A stretch of DNA of 64,000 nt, from assembly GCF_030283205.1 (NCBI RefSeq), contig NZ_JASNWF010000005.1, positions 468,563-532,562 on the forward strand. Direction: 5' to 3'. Origin of the DNA: Actinomadura opuntiae. GTDB taxonomy: Bacteria; Actinomycetota; Actinomycetes; Streptosporangiales; Streptosporangiaceae. The position numbers were made by a program, and so were the translations under genes. The notes under the pieces are model-generated. The model was not told the DNA's origin. It worked only from the letters and a program-made list of their open reading frames with translations, and searched no databases. Below, one piece after another: positions 45,625 through 53,703 of this stretch (position 1 is its first letter; every line of letters starts with the position of its first letter).

Positions 45625-45909
45625 ATGGCGAACGACGACGCGCGGCGGCTCGACGCCGGCGATGACCAGGCTCTTCAGCGGCTTCGCGCCGACTTCCCCG
45701 GGCACCGGATCCGGCGGGGCGTCGATCACAAAAGGCGGTCCGGGGATTGGGTGGCGACACTGCACGACCCGGCGTCCGGCGTGGACCCAACGGTCAGCTG
45801 TTCCACTCCCGCCGCGCTGCGCAAGGCCCTGGAGGCGGAGGCCGAGCGAGCGGGGAAGCAGGCGCGGCCCAGGCGGGTCGTGCATGTGGTGCGGGGGGTC
45901 GGGGCGTGA
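45625..45909 (+). CDS. Hypothetical protein
   Basis: 94 residues from ATG 45625 (GGCGAGGA upstream). Sequence: LQRLRADFPGHRIRRGVDH, then GDWVATLHDPASG and AALRKALEAEAERAGKQARP. It looks like a one-layer alpha/beta protein ending in a basic helix. Similar small ORFs accompany DUF397/HTH loci in actinomycetes. Its stop overlaps the next start in GTGA. Confidence 0.6.
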   Translation: MANDDARRLDAGDDQALQRLRADFPGHRIRRGVDHKRRSGDWVATLHDPASGVDPTVSCSTPAALRKALEAEAERAGKQARPRRVVHVVRGVGA

Positions 45910-46118
45910 GCGGGGGGTGGTACTCGGCCGTGGAGGTTCCGGCGGTGCAGGGCGTCCGGCCGATGTACTGGTTTCCGCGTGGGGCCGTGTGGTGGCGAGG
46001 GAAGGCGACCGGGTCGTGGTGGGCGGTGGTCCCGGGGGTGGGGCGGCTGGTCGAGGCGCCCAGCGAGGGCGCGCTCGTCGTTGAGGTGCGACGGGTTCTG
46101 GGTTGGGCGGTGGCGTGA
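45906..46118 (+). CDS. Small hypothetical protein, Trp-rich
   Basis: 70 residues from GTG 45906, overlapping the preceding stop by 4 nt. The chain contains MYWFPRGAVWWRGKATGSWW and RLVEAPSEGALVVEVRRVL, a strand-rich small domain. No family is recognised. Its stop TGA shares its last base with the ATG of the next frame (TGATG), so the three genes look translationally coupled. Confidence 0.55.
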   Translation: MSGGWYSAVEVPAVQGVRPMYWFPRGAVWWRGKATGSWWAVVPGVGRLVEAPSEGALVVEVRRVLGWAVA

Positions 46119-47194
46119 TGTGGCGGCTTCCGTTCTTCGGCGACCGGTCGGACGGTGAGTGCGCGGCTTGCCGGGGCGCGGACAGCGGGGATCTGGCGGC
46201 GGCGGAGCATCTGACGGCGCTGGCGCGGGCGTTCGATGCCGCCGTGAGGGCCGGGAATAGTGTGGCGGCTGTGAGCGACGGGAATGCCGGCGGGCCGCTG
46301 GATCTGGGGCAGTTGCGGACGTTCCTGGCGGTCTACCGGGCCGGGTCGCTGACGGCGGCGGCCCGCCTCCTCGGCCTCTCCCAGCCCACGGTGACGGCCC
46401 AGCTCCGCGCGCTGGAGGCGCGCATGGGGCGGCAGCTGTTCGAGCGGCTTCCGCGGGGAGTGGCGCCCACTGCCGCCGCCGATGACCTGGCCTTTCGCCT
46501 CGCCGGTCCGATGGACGCCCTCGAGGCCGTCGCGGGCGGGGCGCGGCCGGAGCGGGAGGTGCCGGAGCCGCCCGTCCTGCTCGGCGGACCGGCCGAGATG
46601 CTGGCGGAGCGGATCGTCCCGGCGCTGGCGCCCCTGGTCGAACAGGGGGTGCGGCTGCGCGTCGCCATGGGCCTGGCGGACGACCTGCTCACCGGGCTGC
46701 GGGCCGGCCGGTTCGACCTGGTGGTCTCCGCGATCCGTCCCCGGGGCCGCGCGTTCCTCGCCGAGCCGCTCGCGGACGAGGAGTTCGTCCTGGTCGCGTC
46801 ACCGCAATGGCACCGGCGCCTGGACGCGCGGCTCCTCGCGCGGGACGGGCCGGCCGCCCTCGCGGACGTCCCGCTGATCTCCTACGCCGACGACCTGCCC
46901 ATTCTGCGCCGCTACTGGCGGCACGTCTTCGGCGTCAGGCTGAACCGGGAGGCGGCGGTCGTCGCGCCCGACCTGCGGGCGGTCAAGGCCGCCGCGGCCG
47001 CGAGCGCGGGCGTCACCGTCCTGCCCGGTTACCTGTGCGTCCGGGAACTGGCCGAGGGGACGCTTATCCGCCTGCTGGACCCCGAAGACCCGCCCATCAA
47101 CACCGGCTTCCTCGTCCAGCGGGCGGGCGCGCGGCCCGGGCCGCACGTCCGGCTCGTGCGCGATCACCTCTTCCAGGCGGCGCGCGCCTGGTGA
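46118..47194 (+). CDS. LysR-family transcriptional regulator with possible N-terminal extension
   Basis: The LysR part begins near GTG 46271 and gives a normal 307 residues: LDLGQLRTFLAVYRAGSLTA, LSQPTVTAQLRALEARMG for the HTH, and a periplasmic-binding-fold effector domain. An in-frame ATG at 46118 overlaps the previous stop (TGATG) and would add 51 residues containing CAAC and a helix HLTALARAFDAAVRAG. I annotate the longer frame because of that coupling, but the true LysR start may be 46271. The following DJ-1-like gene, preceded by a LysR-type dyad, is its likely target. Confidence 0.85.
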   Translation: MWRLPFFGDRSDGECAACRGADSGDLAAAEHLTALARAFDAAVRAGNSVAAVSDGNAGGPLDLGQLRTFLAVYRAGSLTAAARLLGLSQPTVTAQLRALEARMGRQLFERLPRGVAPTAAADDLAFRLAGPMDALEAVAGGARPEREVPEPPVLLGGPAEMLAERIVPALAPLVEQGVRLRVAMGLADDLLTGLRAGRFDLVVSAIRPRGRAFLAEPLADEEFVLVASPQWHRRLDARLLARDGPAALADVPLISYADDLPILRRYWRHVFGVRLNREAAVVAPDLRAVKAAAAASAGVTVLPGYLCVRELAEGTLIRLLDPEDPPINTGFLVQRAGARPGPHVRLVRDHLFQAARAW

Positions 47195-47196
47195 AC

Positions 47197-47236
47197 CCAT
47201 CAGAATCCTGATGGATGTCATTGGCTGCGTCATTGG
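47197..47236 (+). promoter_or_regulatory. LysR-type dyad and direct repeats before the DJ-1-like gene
   Basis: CCATCAG-AATC-CTGATGG (47197-47214) is a perfect 7-bp dyad just after the lysR stop. It is followed by GTCATTGG twice (47217-47224, 47229-47236). The set lies 65-105 nt before the next start, where a LysR activator would bind. Confidence 0.5.
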
Positions 47237-47300
47237 AAGTCCTTGGACGGCGCGCCTAGTTTGAACGCCGTTGCAGGCCCCGTCCTCTTGGAGAAACACC

Positions 47301-47999
47301 ATGTCGAAGATCCTCTTTGTGATGACCGGCTCCGACCACTGGACGCTCGCCGACGGCACCAAGCACCCCACGGGTTTCTGGGCTGAGGAGGCCGTCGTGC
47401 CGTACCGGGCGTTCAAGGACGCCGGGTACGAGATCGTCGTCGCGACCCCCGGCGGTGTCGTTCCCCCCGTCGACCGGGCCAGCCTGTCCGCTGACGCCAA
47501 CGGCGGGCAGGACGGGGCCGACGAGATCGCCGCGGCCCTCGCCGCGATGACCGAGCTGCGCAGCCCGATCCGGCTGGAGGACGTCGACCTCGACGACTAC
47601 GCCGCCGTCCTGTGCCCCGGCGGCCACGGCCCGATGGAGGACCTCGCGGTCGACGCCGCCTCCGGTGACCTGCTGGTCCGGGCGCTGGACTCGGGCAGGC
47701 CGCTCGCGGTGGTCTGCCACGCGCCCGCCGCGCTGCTGGCCGCCCGCAGGCCCGGCGGCGGCAACGCCTTCTCCGGTTACCGGGTCGCCGCGTTCACCAA
47801 TGCCGAGGAGACGCAGGCCGGGTTCGCTGACCGGGCCCCGTGGCTCCTGGAGACCCGCCTGTCCGAGGCCGGTCTGGACGTCCAAGCCGGTGAGCCGTGG
47901 GCGCCGAATGTGGTCGTCGACCGCACCCTGGTCACCGGGCAGAACCCCGCCTCGGCCGCCCCGCTCGCGGCCGAGGTGCTCAGGATGCTGGCCTCCTGA
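47301..47999 (+). CDS. DJ-1/PfpI family type 1 glutamine amidotransferase-like protein
   Basis: 232 residues from ATG 47301 with TTGGAG upstream. It matches the Hsp31/PfpI style: ILFVMTGSDHW, GFWAEEAVVPYRAFKDAGYE, VLCPGGHGPMEDLA, nucleophile Cys in LAVVCHAPAALLAA, and late NVVVDRTLVTGQNPASA. Likely a chaperone, deglycase or glyoxalase III-like enzyme in carbonyl stress. Probably controlled by the upstream LysR regulator. Confidence 0.92.
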   Translation: MSKILFVMTGSDHWTLADGTKHPTGFWAEEAVVPYRAFKDAGYEIVVATPGGVVPPVDRASLSADANGGQDGADEIAAALAAMTELRSPIRLEDVDLDDYAAVLCPGGHGPMEDLAVDAASGDLLVRALDSGRPLAVVCHAPAALLAARRPGGGNAFSGYRVAAFTNAEETQAGFADRAPWLLETRLSEAGLDVQAGEPWAPNVVVDRTLVTGQNPASAAPLAAEVLRMLAS

Positions 48000-48017
48000 C
48001 CGCAGGGGACGGCGGAT

Positions 48018-48050
48018 CCTCGGCGCCGGGTCCGGGACCCGGCGCCGAGG
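48018..48050. terminator. Bidirectional intrinsic terminator hairpin
   Basis: Perfect 15-bp stem CCTCGGCGCCGGGTC (48018-48032) / GACCCGGCGCCGAGG (48036-48050) with a 3-nt loop, between two convergent genes. No T-run, but the stem is very strong. Confidence 0.8.
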
Positions 48051-48059
48051 TTCGCCTGA

Positions 48060-49976
48060 TCAGTGAGTGCGGAGGCCGTAGCCGTAGGGGAACAGCGGGT
48101 GGTAGTTCCGGTCGCCGACGTTGATCGGCTCCTGGGACTCGCTGCGCGGCCACGTCACGGGGAGGCGGCCGGTGTAGGAGCGGTGCCCGAAGAGGGTGTC
48201 GGACACGCCGGCGCCCTCGCTGCCGGGCAGCCACGACATGACGAGCGCGTCCATCTTCGGCAGCTCGTCGGTGACGATCTGCGGGCGTCCCGCGACGTCG
48301 AGCACGACGCACTTCTTGATCGCGGAGCAGACCTTGTCGATGTTGGCCCTGTCGGCGTCGGACAGGTTGAGCGTGTGGCCGTTGCCGACGTCGCCGACGC
48401 CCTCGGCGTACGGGGTCTCGCCGATGACCACGACCCCGACGTCACTGCCCGCCGTCGGCGCGGACGCGTCGGCGCTGTAGGTGACGTTCTTGGCGTTCTG
48501 CTGGATGCCCTGCAGGATCGTCGTGCCCGGGATGGTGTTGCCGGAGCTTCCCTGCCAGGTGACCGTCCAGCCGCCGGCCTGGTTGCCCATATCGTTGGCG
48601 TTCACGCCGGCGACGTAGATGCGCTGCGACTTCTTGAGCGGGAGCGCGCCACCGGAGTTCTTCAGCAGCACCTGCGACTTGCCGACGGCCTCGCGGGCGA
48701 CGGCGCGGTGCGCGGGCGAGCCGACGGACTTGATGTTCGTCCGGTTCGTGTACGGGTGCTCGAACAGCCCGAGCTCGAACTTGGCCTTGAGGATGCGGCT
48801 CACCGCGTCGTCGATGCGGGACGTCGTGACGCGGCCCGCCTGCACCTCGGCCAGGAGCGTCTGCTCGAACTGCGGCGCGCTGTAGGGCTCCATGAACATG
48901 TCCATGCCGGCGTTGACGGCCGTGCGGACCTGCGTGGCGTAGTCGCCGGGGATCTGGTGGATGGCCTCCCAGTCGCTGATGAGGAAGCCGTCGAACCCGA
49001 TCTTGTGCTTGAGGACGTCGGTGAGCAGTTCCTTGTTGGCGCTCATCTTGATCGGGTTGCCGACGCCGTCCTCGGTCCAGTCGACGCTGGAGAACGACGG
49101 CATGATGCTGCCGACGCCGTACTTCTTGACCGCGAGCACGTACGGCGCGAGGTCGATCCGCGCGAACGACTTGCGGTCGGTGACGGTGACGCCCTGGTCG
49201 ATCGTGTACGTCCCGGTGGTGGACGACCCGAACTTGGTGTCGCCGTCGCCCGCGTAGTGCTTGGCGGTCGCGAGGACGTGCGTGGGGTCGGCGAGATCCT
49301 TGGTGCGCCGTCCCTGGAAGCCCTCGAAGGCCGTCTCCATCCGCATGACGAGGTTCGGGTCCTCGCCGAAGGACTCGTAGGTGCGTCCCCACCGCAGGTC
49401 GCGGGAGACGCAGACGCAGGGCGCGAAGACCCACTGCGGGCCGGTCGCGCGGGTCTCGGTGGCGGTGATCTCCTCTTCCCGGCGGACGAGCCCGGGGTCG
49501 CGGGTCGCGCCCATGGCGTTGTTGTGCGGGAAGACGGTGGCGCCGACGAGGTTGTTGTCGCCGTGCACCGAGTCGATCCCGTACAGCAGCGGGATCTTCA
49601 GCCGGGTGTCGAGCGCGGCCGCCTGGTACCGGTCGACCATGTCGGCCCATCCGGACGGGGTGTTGTCGGCCGGCACGGAGCCGCCGCCCGACAGCACCGA
49701 GCCGAGGCCCAGCGCGGTGATCTGGGCCGGGTCGGCGTCGATGGCGCCGCGCTCGGCCTGCGTCATCTGGCCGATCTTCTCCTGCAGCGTCATGCGTCCG
49801 AGCAGGTCGGAGACGCGCTGGGAGACGGGCAGCCGCGCGTCGAGATAGGGCGCTGAGGCGGGTGCGCCGGCGAACGCGGTGCCGACGGCCGCCGTGGGCA
49901 GGACGGCGGCGGCGACCGCGAGCGCGATCAGTGAACGCCTGGTCCGGGTGGCCGTTCGTCTGTGGGGGTGTCGCAA
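48060..49976 (-). CDS. Secreted family 3 beta-glucosidase
   Basis: 638 residues. A basic N-terminus and hydrophobic RSLIALAVAAAVLPTAAVGT form a signal peptide, cleaved near AFAGAPA. The GH3 barrel has MTLQEKIGQMTQAERGA, LLYGIDSVHGDNNL, LATAKHYAGDGDT and nucleophile Asp in GFDGFLISDWEAIH. The C-terminal alpha/beta sandwich has VVVIGETPYAEGVGDVG. No carbohydrate-binding module or fibronectin domain is present. It releases glucose from beta-glucans outside the cell. Confidence 0.95.
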   Translation of the reverse strand: MRHPHRRTATRTRRSLIALAVAAAVLPTAAVGTAFAGAPASAPYLDARLPVSQRVSDLLGRMTLQEKIGQMTQAERGAIDADPAQITALGLGSVLSGGGSVPADNTPSGWADMVDRYQAAALDTRLKIPLLYGIDSVHGDNNLVGATVFPHNNAMGATRDPGLVRREEEITATETRATGPQWVFAPCVCVSRDLRWGRTYESFGEDPNLVMRMETAFEGFQGRRTKDLADPTHVLATAKHYAGDGDTKFGSSTTGTYTIDQGVTVTDRKSFARIDLAPYVLAVKKYGVGSIMPSFSSVDWTEDGVGNPIKMSANKELLTDVLKHKIGFDGFLISDWEAIHQIPGDYATQVRTAVNAGMDMFMEPYSAPQFEQTLLAEVQAGRVTTSRIDDAVSRILKAKFELGLFEHPYTNRTNIKSVGSPAHRAVAREAVGKSQVLLKNSGGALPLKKSQRIYVAGVNANDMGNQAGGWTVTWQGSSGNTIPGTTILQGIQQNAKNVTYSADASAPTAGSDVGVVVIGETPYAEGVGDVGNGHTLNLSDADRANIDKVCSAIKKCVVLDVAGRPQIVTDELPKMDALVMSWLPGSEGAGVSDTLFGHRSYTGRLPVTWPRSESQEPINVGDRNYHPLFPYGYGLRTH

Positions 49977-50050
49977 GGTCCCTCCTGGGTCGCTACGGCG
50001 ACGCGGCGCGGCCCGGCGGGGCCGCTCGCCCGCTCCGCCCGCGCGCGGCG

Positions 50051-50098
50051 CACGAGGGCGCCCACGAGGGCGCCCGCGAGGGCGCCCGCGACGGCGCG
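50051..50098. repeat. 12-bp tandem repeat, four copies
   Basis: CACGAGGGCGCC twice, then CGCGAGGGCGCC and CGCGACGGCGCG, upstream of the GH3 gene. Confidence 0.75.
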
Positions 50099-50420
50099 GG
50101 CGGGGTCACGGCGCGCCCGGACGGCCATGACCCCTGCGACGGGCTTCAGCGTCCCCTGGAACCTCCCCCGGCCTTGATCACCTGTCAAGCACCCCCCGCC
50201 CGGACGGAATGATCTTGGACGGGCGATGGGGCGCGGGGGCTTGACGGGAACTAAATTCACCCTTTGAATCATGCACCGAATTAAGCAGCGTGCACGGGAC
50301 GGGCCGTCGAACGCCCGGCCCGGTTCCGCCGTGCCCGCCTCCCGGCCGCCGGCCTCCTCCGCCACCCTCGCCGGGCCGCTCCACCCGACCCAGTGGCCAC
50401 ACCCGGCCGCACCCCCTCGC

Positions 50421-50482
50421 GTTGACTTGCGGCAAGTCGTTGTTATGGCGGGCCGCAAAACAACGACTCGCCGCAACTCAAC
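50421..50482. repeat. 24-bp imperfect inverted repeat
   Basis: GTTGACTTGCGGCAAGTCGT plus TGTT (50421-50444) matches the reverse complement of 50459-50482 at 22 of 24 positions, with 14 nt between. Smaller palindromes are nested: GACTTG-CGG-CAAGTC and AACTC-AAC-GAGTT. It may be a terminator for the PRC-barrel gene or a regulatory site. Confidence 0.75.
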
Positions 50483-50594
50483 GAGTTATCGGCGGGCTGT
50501 GCGGGCACGCCGGGACGCCCGGCCGGCCTGCGGGTGGAAGGGCCGACCGGGCGCGCACGGTCCGGTTCTCGGGCGGCGCCGGGGTGCTGCGGGC

Positions 50595-51587
50595 TCAGCT
50601 GCGGGGGCGCCTGCCGCGCTCGCCCCGCTCGCCGCGCCCCTCCTCGTCGCGGGTGACCTCGACGCGCTCCTTGCGCAGCTCGCCCCGGACGGTCTGCTCG
50701 TCCTGGACCTGCTCGGTCCGGACGCGGACCCGCTCGACCGGGATCGTCTCCTTGGCGACGACCGGACGCTCCTCGTAGAGGATGATCTCCACGTCGTCCT
50801 CGGTGACGGTGACCTTCATGTCGGGCTGGCCGTCCGGGATCGGCTCGCGGTCGATCTTGATCTCCTCGTGGGTGACCGGCACGGTCCGCTCGACCATCTC
50901 GGTCTCCACCCACTTGCGGACGTGCACGCGGCCCGCCTCGTGCCGCTCGGTGCCGATGCGCAGCCGCTCCTCGGCCCGGGTGACCTCGGTCATCGGCGCG
51001 CCCGGCTGCTGGGGCGGCTCGGTGCGGCCGCCGCGCTCGGGATGCACGGCCATCCCCGCGGCGCCGGGCGTGCCGGCCGCGCCCGTGGTGCCCGAGGTGC
51101 CGGTCGTGCCGGTCGTGCCGGACGGCGCCCTGCCCTCGGCGCCGGCCGTGCCCTGCCCGGACGGGCCGGTCCCGCCCGTGTCGGTGCGGCGGTCCGCGTC
51201 GCTCCCGGCCGTGCCCGTGCCGGTCTCGGCGCCCTCGCCCTGCGTGCGGCGGCCGCTCGGCGGGCGCACGCCGTAGTGCCGGTAGAGGTCGACGATCTGC
51301 GCGTGCGACAGATGCTCGTCGGCGTTCACGTTCGGCGCGCCCTTGATCGTTTCCTTGTCGTAGGGGACCTGCAGCATGTCCTGGGCCTTGCGGGCACCGG
51401 ACAGCGGGACGAAGCTCTCGCGCATCCCGAACCATCCGGTGTGCACGGTGACCCACTCCGGCGCGCCGGAGTCGTCGTTGAGGTAGACCTGCTTGACCGT
51501 GCCGACCTTGGTGCCATGGGTGTCGGTCACGCTCATGCCCATCAGTTCCCGCACCTGCGTCTGCGTCTGCGTCTGCACGTTGAACAC
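50595..51587 (-). CDS. PRC-barrel and DUF2382 (YsnF/AvaK-like) stress protein
   Basis: 330 residues from GTG 51587. PRC-barrel at ~12-80: VRELMGMSVTDTHGTKVGTV, WVTVHTGWFGMRESFVPLSG. A Gly/Thr-rich linker (~105-190; GTTGTTGTSGTTGAAGT) follows. DUF2382 occupies ~195-310 with EERLRIGTERHEAGRVHVRK, EIKIDREPIPDG, IILYEERPVVAKETIPVERV. Such proteins are induced by desiccation or salt. An 18-bp LacI-like palindrome lies 45 nt upstream of the start. The N-terminus encodes a TQTQTQ hexanucleotide repeat. Confidence 0.9.
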   Translation of the reverse strand: MFNVQTQTQTQVRELMGMSVTDTHGTKVGTVKQVYLNDDSGAPEWVTVHTGWFGMRESFVPLSGARKAQDMLQVPYDKETIKGAPNVNADEHLSHAQIVDLYRHYGVRPPSGRRTQGEGAETGTGTAGSDADRRTDTGGTGPSGQGTAGAEGRAPSGTTGTTGTSGTTGAAGTPGAAGMAVHPERGGRTEPPQQPGAPMTEVTRAEERLRIGTERHEAGRVHVRKWVETEMVERTVPVTHEEIKIDREPIPDGQPDMKVTVTEDDVEIILYEERPVVAKETIPVERVRVRTEQVQDEQTVRGELRKERVEVTRDEEGRGERGERGRRPRS

Positions 51588-51631
51588 CCCCGAGTTGCCT
51601 GATTACCTCCTGATTTTTCCCTGTCGTCCTC

Positions 51632-51649
51632 CGGTAAACGCGTTTACCG
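51632..51649. promoter_or_regulatory. Perfect 18-bp LacI-family-like operator palindrome
   Basis: CGGTAAACGCGTTTACCG is fully self-complementary with a central CG, the form bound by LacI/GalR-type regulators. It is 45 nt upstream of the PRC-barrel gene and 247 nt upstream of the metalloprotease gene on the other strand. No LacI-type gene is in the window. Confidence 0.6.
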
Positions 51650-51896
51650 AATGCTGAACGACGATTTGCCCAGGAGTTACACGGCGCCGCCGGGGCAGCT
51701 CCGGCCGTCCGCCCGGCACGGCGTCGCCATTTTCCGGAAGATGCGCAGATGGCCGCCTATTCGACGGGCACGCCATTCACAACGTGGTGATCATTTTAGG
51801 CTGCGCCGGTTTGTCTTTTCCGGCGCCGCGAAAGACTGACGGCTGGAGCGCGAAGGGCCGCGCCCCGACGGCTTTACCGACACATCGGAGAACGGC

Positions 51897-52940
51897 ATGG
51901 ACGACGTCTCGCCCGCCGGACGCGGGCGGCGCACCGGCGCACTGGGCGGTACGGCGCTGTGCGCCGCCGCCGTCACGGCTCTGACCTGCGCGGTCACCGC
52001 GGGGGCGGGCACTGCGGCGGCCGCCCGCCGCCCGCCCGTCTGGTGCAAGCCGGGCGGGGCCCTGTCCGCGCGGGCGATGCCGCAGAAGGTGAAGATGTCC
52101 GACTGCGACCTGCGCGGCCGGGTCGTGCGCGGCGAGAACGGGCTGGCCGCGACGGTCCCGTCCGACGGCACCTCGGTGACCGCGCACGCGCTGCGCACCG
52201 ACGGCGCGTCCGAGCTGCGCATCCGGGTGGACGGGCACAAGGGCGTCGTCACCGTCACCACCCTGGGGACGCGGGTGCCGCAGGGCCGGCCGCGCCAGTT
52301 CCGCGCGCCGCTCGACGCCTGCAAGGACGGTGCCTACCAGCAGGAACCGAGCAGGTGGCCGAAGGGCGCCGCGATCGAGTGGCACTACTACCCGGGCTCG
52401 GCCGGGCTGCCCATGTCGGGGGTGTCGACCGGGGTCTCCAACATGTTCGGCGCCGCCACCGACTGCAACTCCGCCCGGAAGTTCACGCCGCCGCCGGACG
52501 TCTCCGCCAAGTACGCGGGCCAGACGACCACCGCCCCGAACGTGACCACCGAGGCCAACTGCGGCGACCGCGACGGGACGAACGTGTCCGGCTGGGAGGC
52601 GATGCCGGCCGCCGAGCCGGAGATCCTCGCGGCCACCTGCACCTGGTACCAGGGCTCGGCGACGATCGAGAGCGACACGGCGCTGCAGGAGCAGGGCAAG
52701 AAGTGGTGGCCGGGCCCGCAGGACGGCTCGCCCTGCCCGGCGGGCAGCTACGACGCCGCGGCCGTCACGACGCACGAGACGGGCCACATGCTCGGCCTCG
52801 GGCACGTCGAGGGATCGCAGCACTCCGGGCTCACCATGGCGCCGACCGTCGGGGCCTGCGACGACGGCCCGGCCACTCTCGGAAAGGGCGACTACGACGG
52901 GCTCATCGCCCTTTACGGCAGCCGTTCCTCGACGGCGTAG
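51897..52940 (+). CDS. Secreted matrixin-type zinc metalloprotease
   Basis: 347 residues. The signal sequence includes TALCAAAVTALTCAVTAGAG with cleavage near AAAA. The zinc site THETGHMLGLGHVE (HExxHxxGxxH) and the Met-turn region SGLTMAPT place it in the metzincins, M10-like. Three residues are unusual in position only by eye; the catalytic set is intact. Several Cys pairs (WCKPGG, DCNSARK, NCGDRD, TCTWYQG) suggest disulfides. It converges with the sortase gene, 3 nt apart, and belongs to the cell-surface block. Confidence 0.88.
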   Translation: MDDVSPAGRGRRTGALGGTALCAAAVTALTCAVTAGAGTAAAARRPPVWCKPGGALSARAMPQKVKMSDCDLRGRVVRGENGLAATVPSDGTSVTAHALRTDGASELRIRVDGHKGVVTVTTLGTRVPQGRPRQFRAPLDACKDGAYQQEPSRWPKGAAIEWHYYPGSAGLPMSGVSTGVSNMFGAATDCNSARKFTPPPDVSAKYAGQTTTAPNVTTEANCGDRDGTNVSGWEAMPAAEPEILAATCTWYQGSATIESDTALQEQGKKWWPGPQDGSPCPAGSYDAAAVTTHETGHMLGLGHVEGSQHSGLTMAPTVGACDDGPATLGKGDYDGLIALYGSRSSTA

Positions 52941-52943
52941 CCG

Positions 52944-53552
52944 TCATTTTCCCAGTTTGCCGACGACCACGATGCGCCGCCGGTCCGAGCCTTTCGGGGT
53001 GCAGCTGATGAGCGTGACGTATTCGCCGTTCGGCGCCTTTCCCGGCTTGAACGGCACGGGTTCGAGCGCGCGCCGGTCGCCCGGCCTGATGATGTGCGTG
53101 CCGCGCACCCGGTAGACGTAGGTCCGGTGGTGCGCCTTGAGGACGATCCGGTCGCCGCGCCGCAGCCGGTCCAGCTTGCCGAACGGGTGCAGCCAGGTGG
53201 TGCGGTGCCCCAGCAGGACGGTGTTGCCGAGGCGTCCGGGAGGGGCCGTCCGCGGGTAGTGCCCGACGCCCTTGCTGAGCACCCGCTCCGAGACGCCCTC
53301 GCGCACCTTGATCCTCAGGTGCATCCGCTTGATCCTGATGGTCGCGATCACCTTGCCGATCCTCGGCCGGGCGGCGCGGGCGGCGGCGTCCGGCACGGCC
53401 TGCGAAGCCTGCACGGCCTGCACGGCCCGCGCCGACGGCGCGGAGGGCGCGGCGTGCGCCGCCGGCATCCCGGCGGCGGCCGCGCAGCCGGCGGCGAGCA
53501 GCCCCACCGCGGGCAGCGTCCGGACCGGGACGCGCAACGTTCTGTCGGTCAT
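52944..53552 (-). CDS. Class E-like sortase
   Basis: 202 residues from ATG 53552 (AGGAGACGGAG upstream). An N-terminal export segment (LPAVGLLAAGCAAAAGMPAA) precedes the sortase barrel. The triad is H116 (VLLGHRTTW), C184 (VTLISCTPKGS) and an Arg in RRRIVV. Sortases attach surface proteins to peptidoglycan at LPXTG/LAXTG motifs. There is no C-terminal membrane helix. It lies 151 nt downstream of the multi-chaplin gene on the same strand, so that protein is an obvious candidate substrate. Confidence 0.9.
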   Translation of the reverse strand: MTDRTLRVPVRTLPAVGLLAAGCAAAAGMPAAHAAPSAPSARAVQAVQASQAVPDAAARAARPRIGKVIATIRIKRMHLRIKVREGVSERVLSKGVGHYPRTAPPGRLGNTVLLGHRTTWLHPFGKLDRLRRGDRIVLKAHHRTYVYRVRGTHIIRPGDRRALEPVPFKPGKAPNGEYVTLISCTPKGSDRRRIVVVGKLGK

Positions 53553-53703
53553 GGTCTCCGTCTCCTGCGGTCTGGAAAGCCGGGCGGCGCCGCCCGCACG
53601 GGAGGGCGGCGCCGCCCGGACGCGGTGCGGGGGCGGCACGTCTGCCGCCCCCGCACCGGCCGATCGGCCGGCCGTCCGGATCGTCATCCGGGCCGGTCGT
53701 GAC

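Larger units (their letters stand above)
49977..50594. other. Long intergenic region with repeats, no gene
   Basis: No credible coding frame. It holds a 12-bp tandem repeat (50051-50098), an AT-richer stretch around 50245-50285 that could include the GH3 promoter, and a 24-bp inverted repeat (50421-50482). Confidence 0.5.

Noticed and set aside
46118..46270. Separate 51-codon gene before lysR
   Set aside because: No stop codon separates it from the LysR frame, so it is treated as a possible N-terminal extension instead.
48063..49856. 597-codon plus-strand frame
   Set aside because: Antisense shadow of the GH3 gene, which has all family motifs and a signal peptide.
49928..50476. 182-codon minus-strand frame with GALAGALVGALV
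   Set aside because: The pattern comes from the 12-bp repeat; no start signal and no homologous look.
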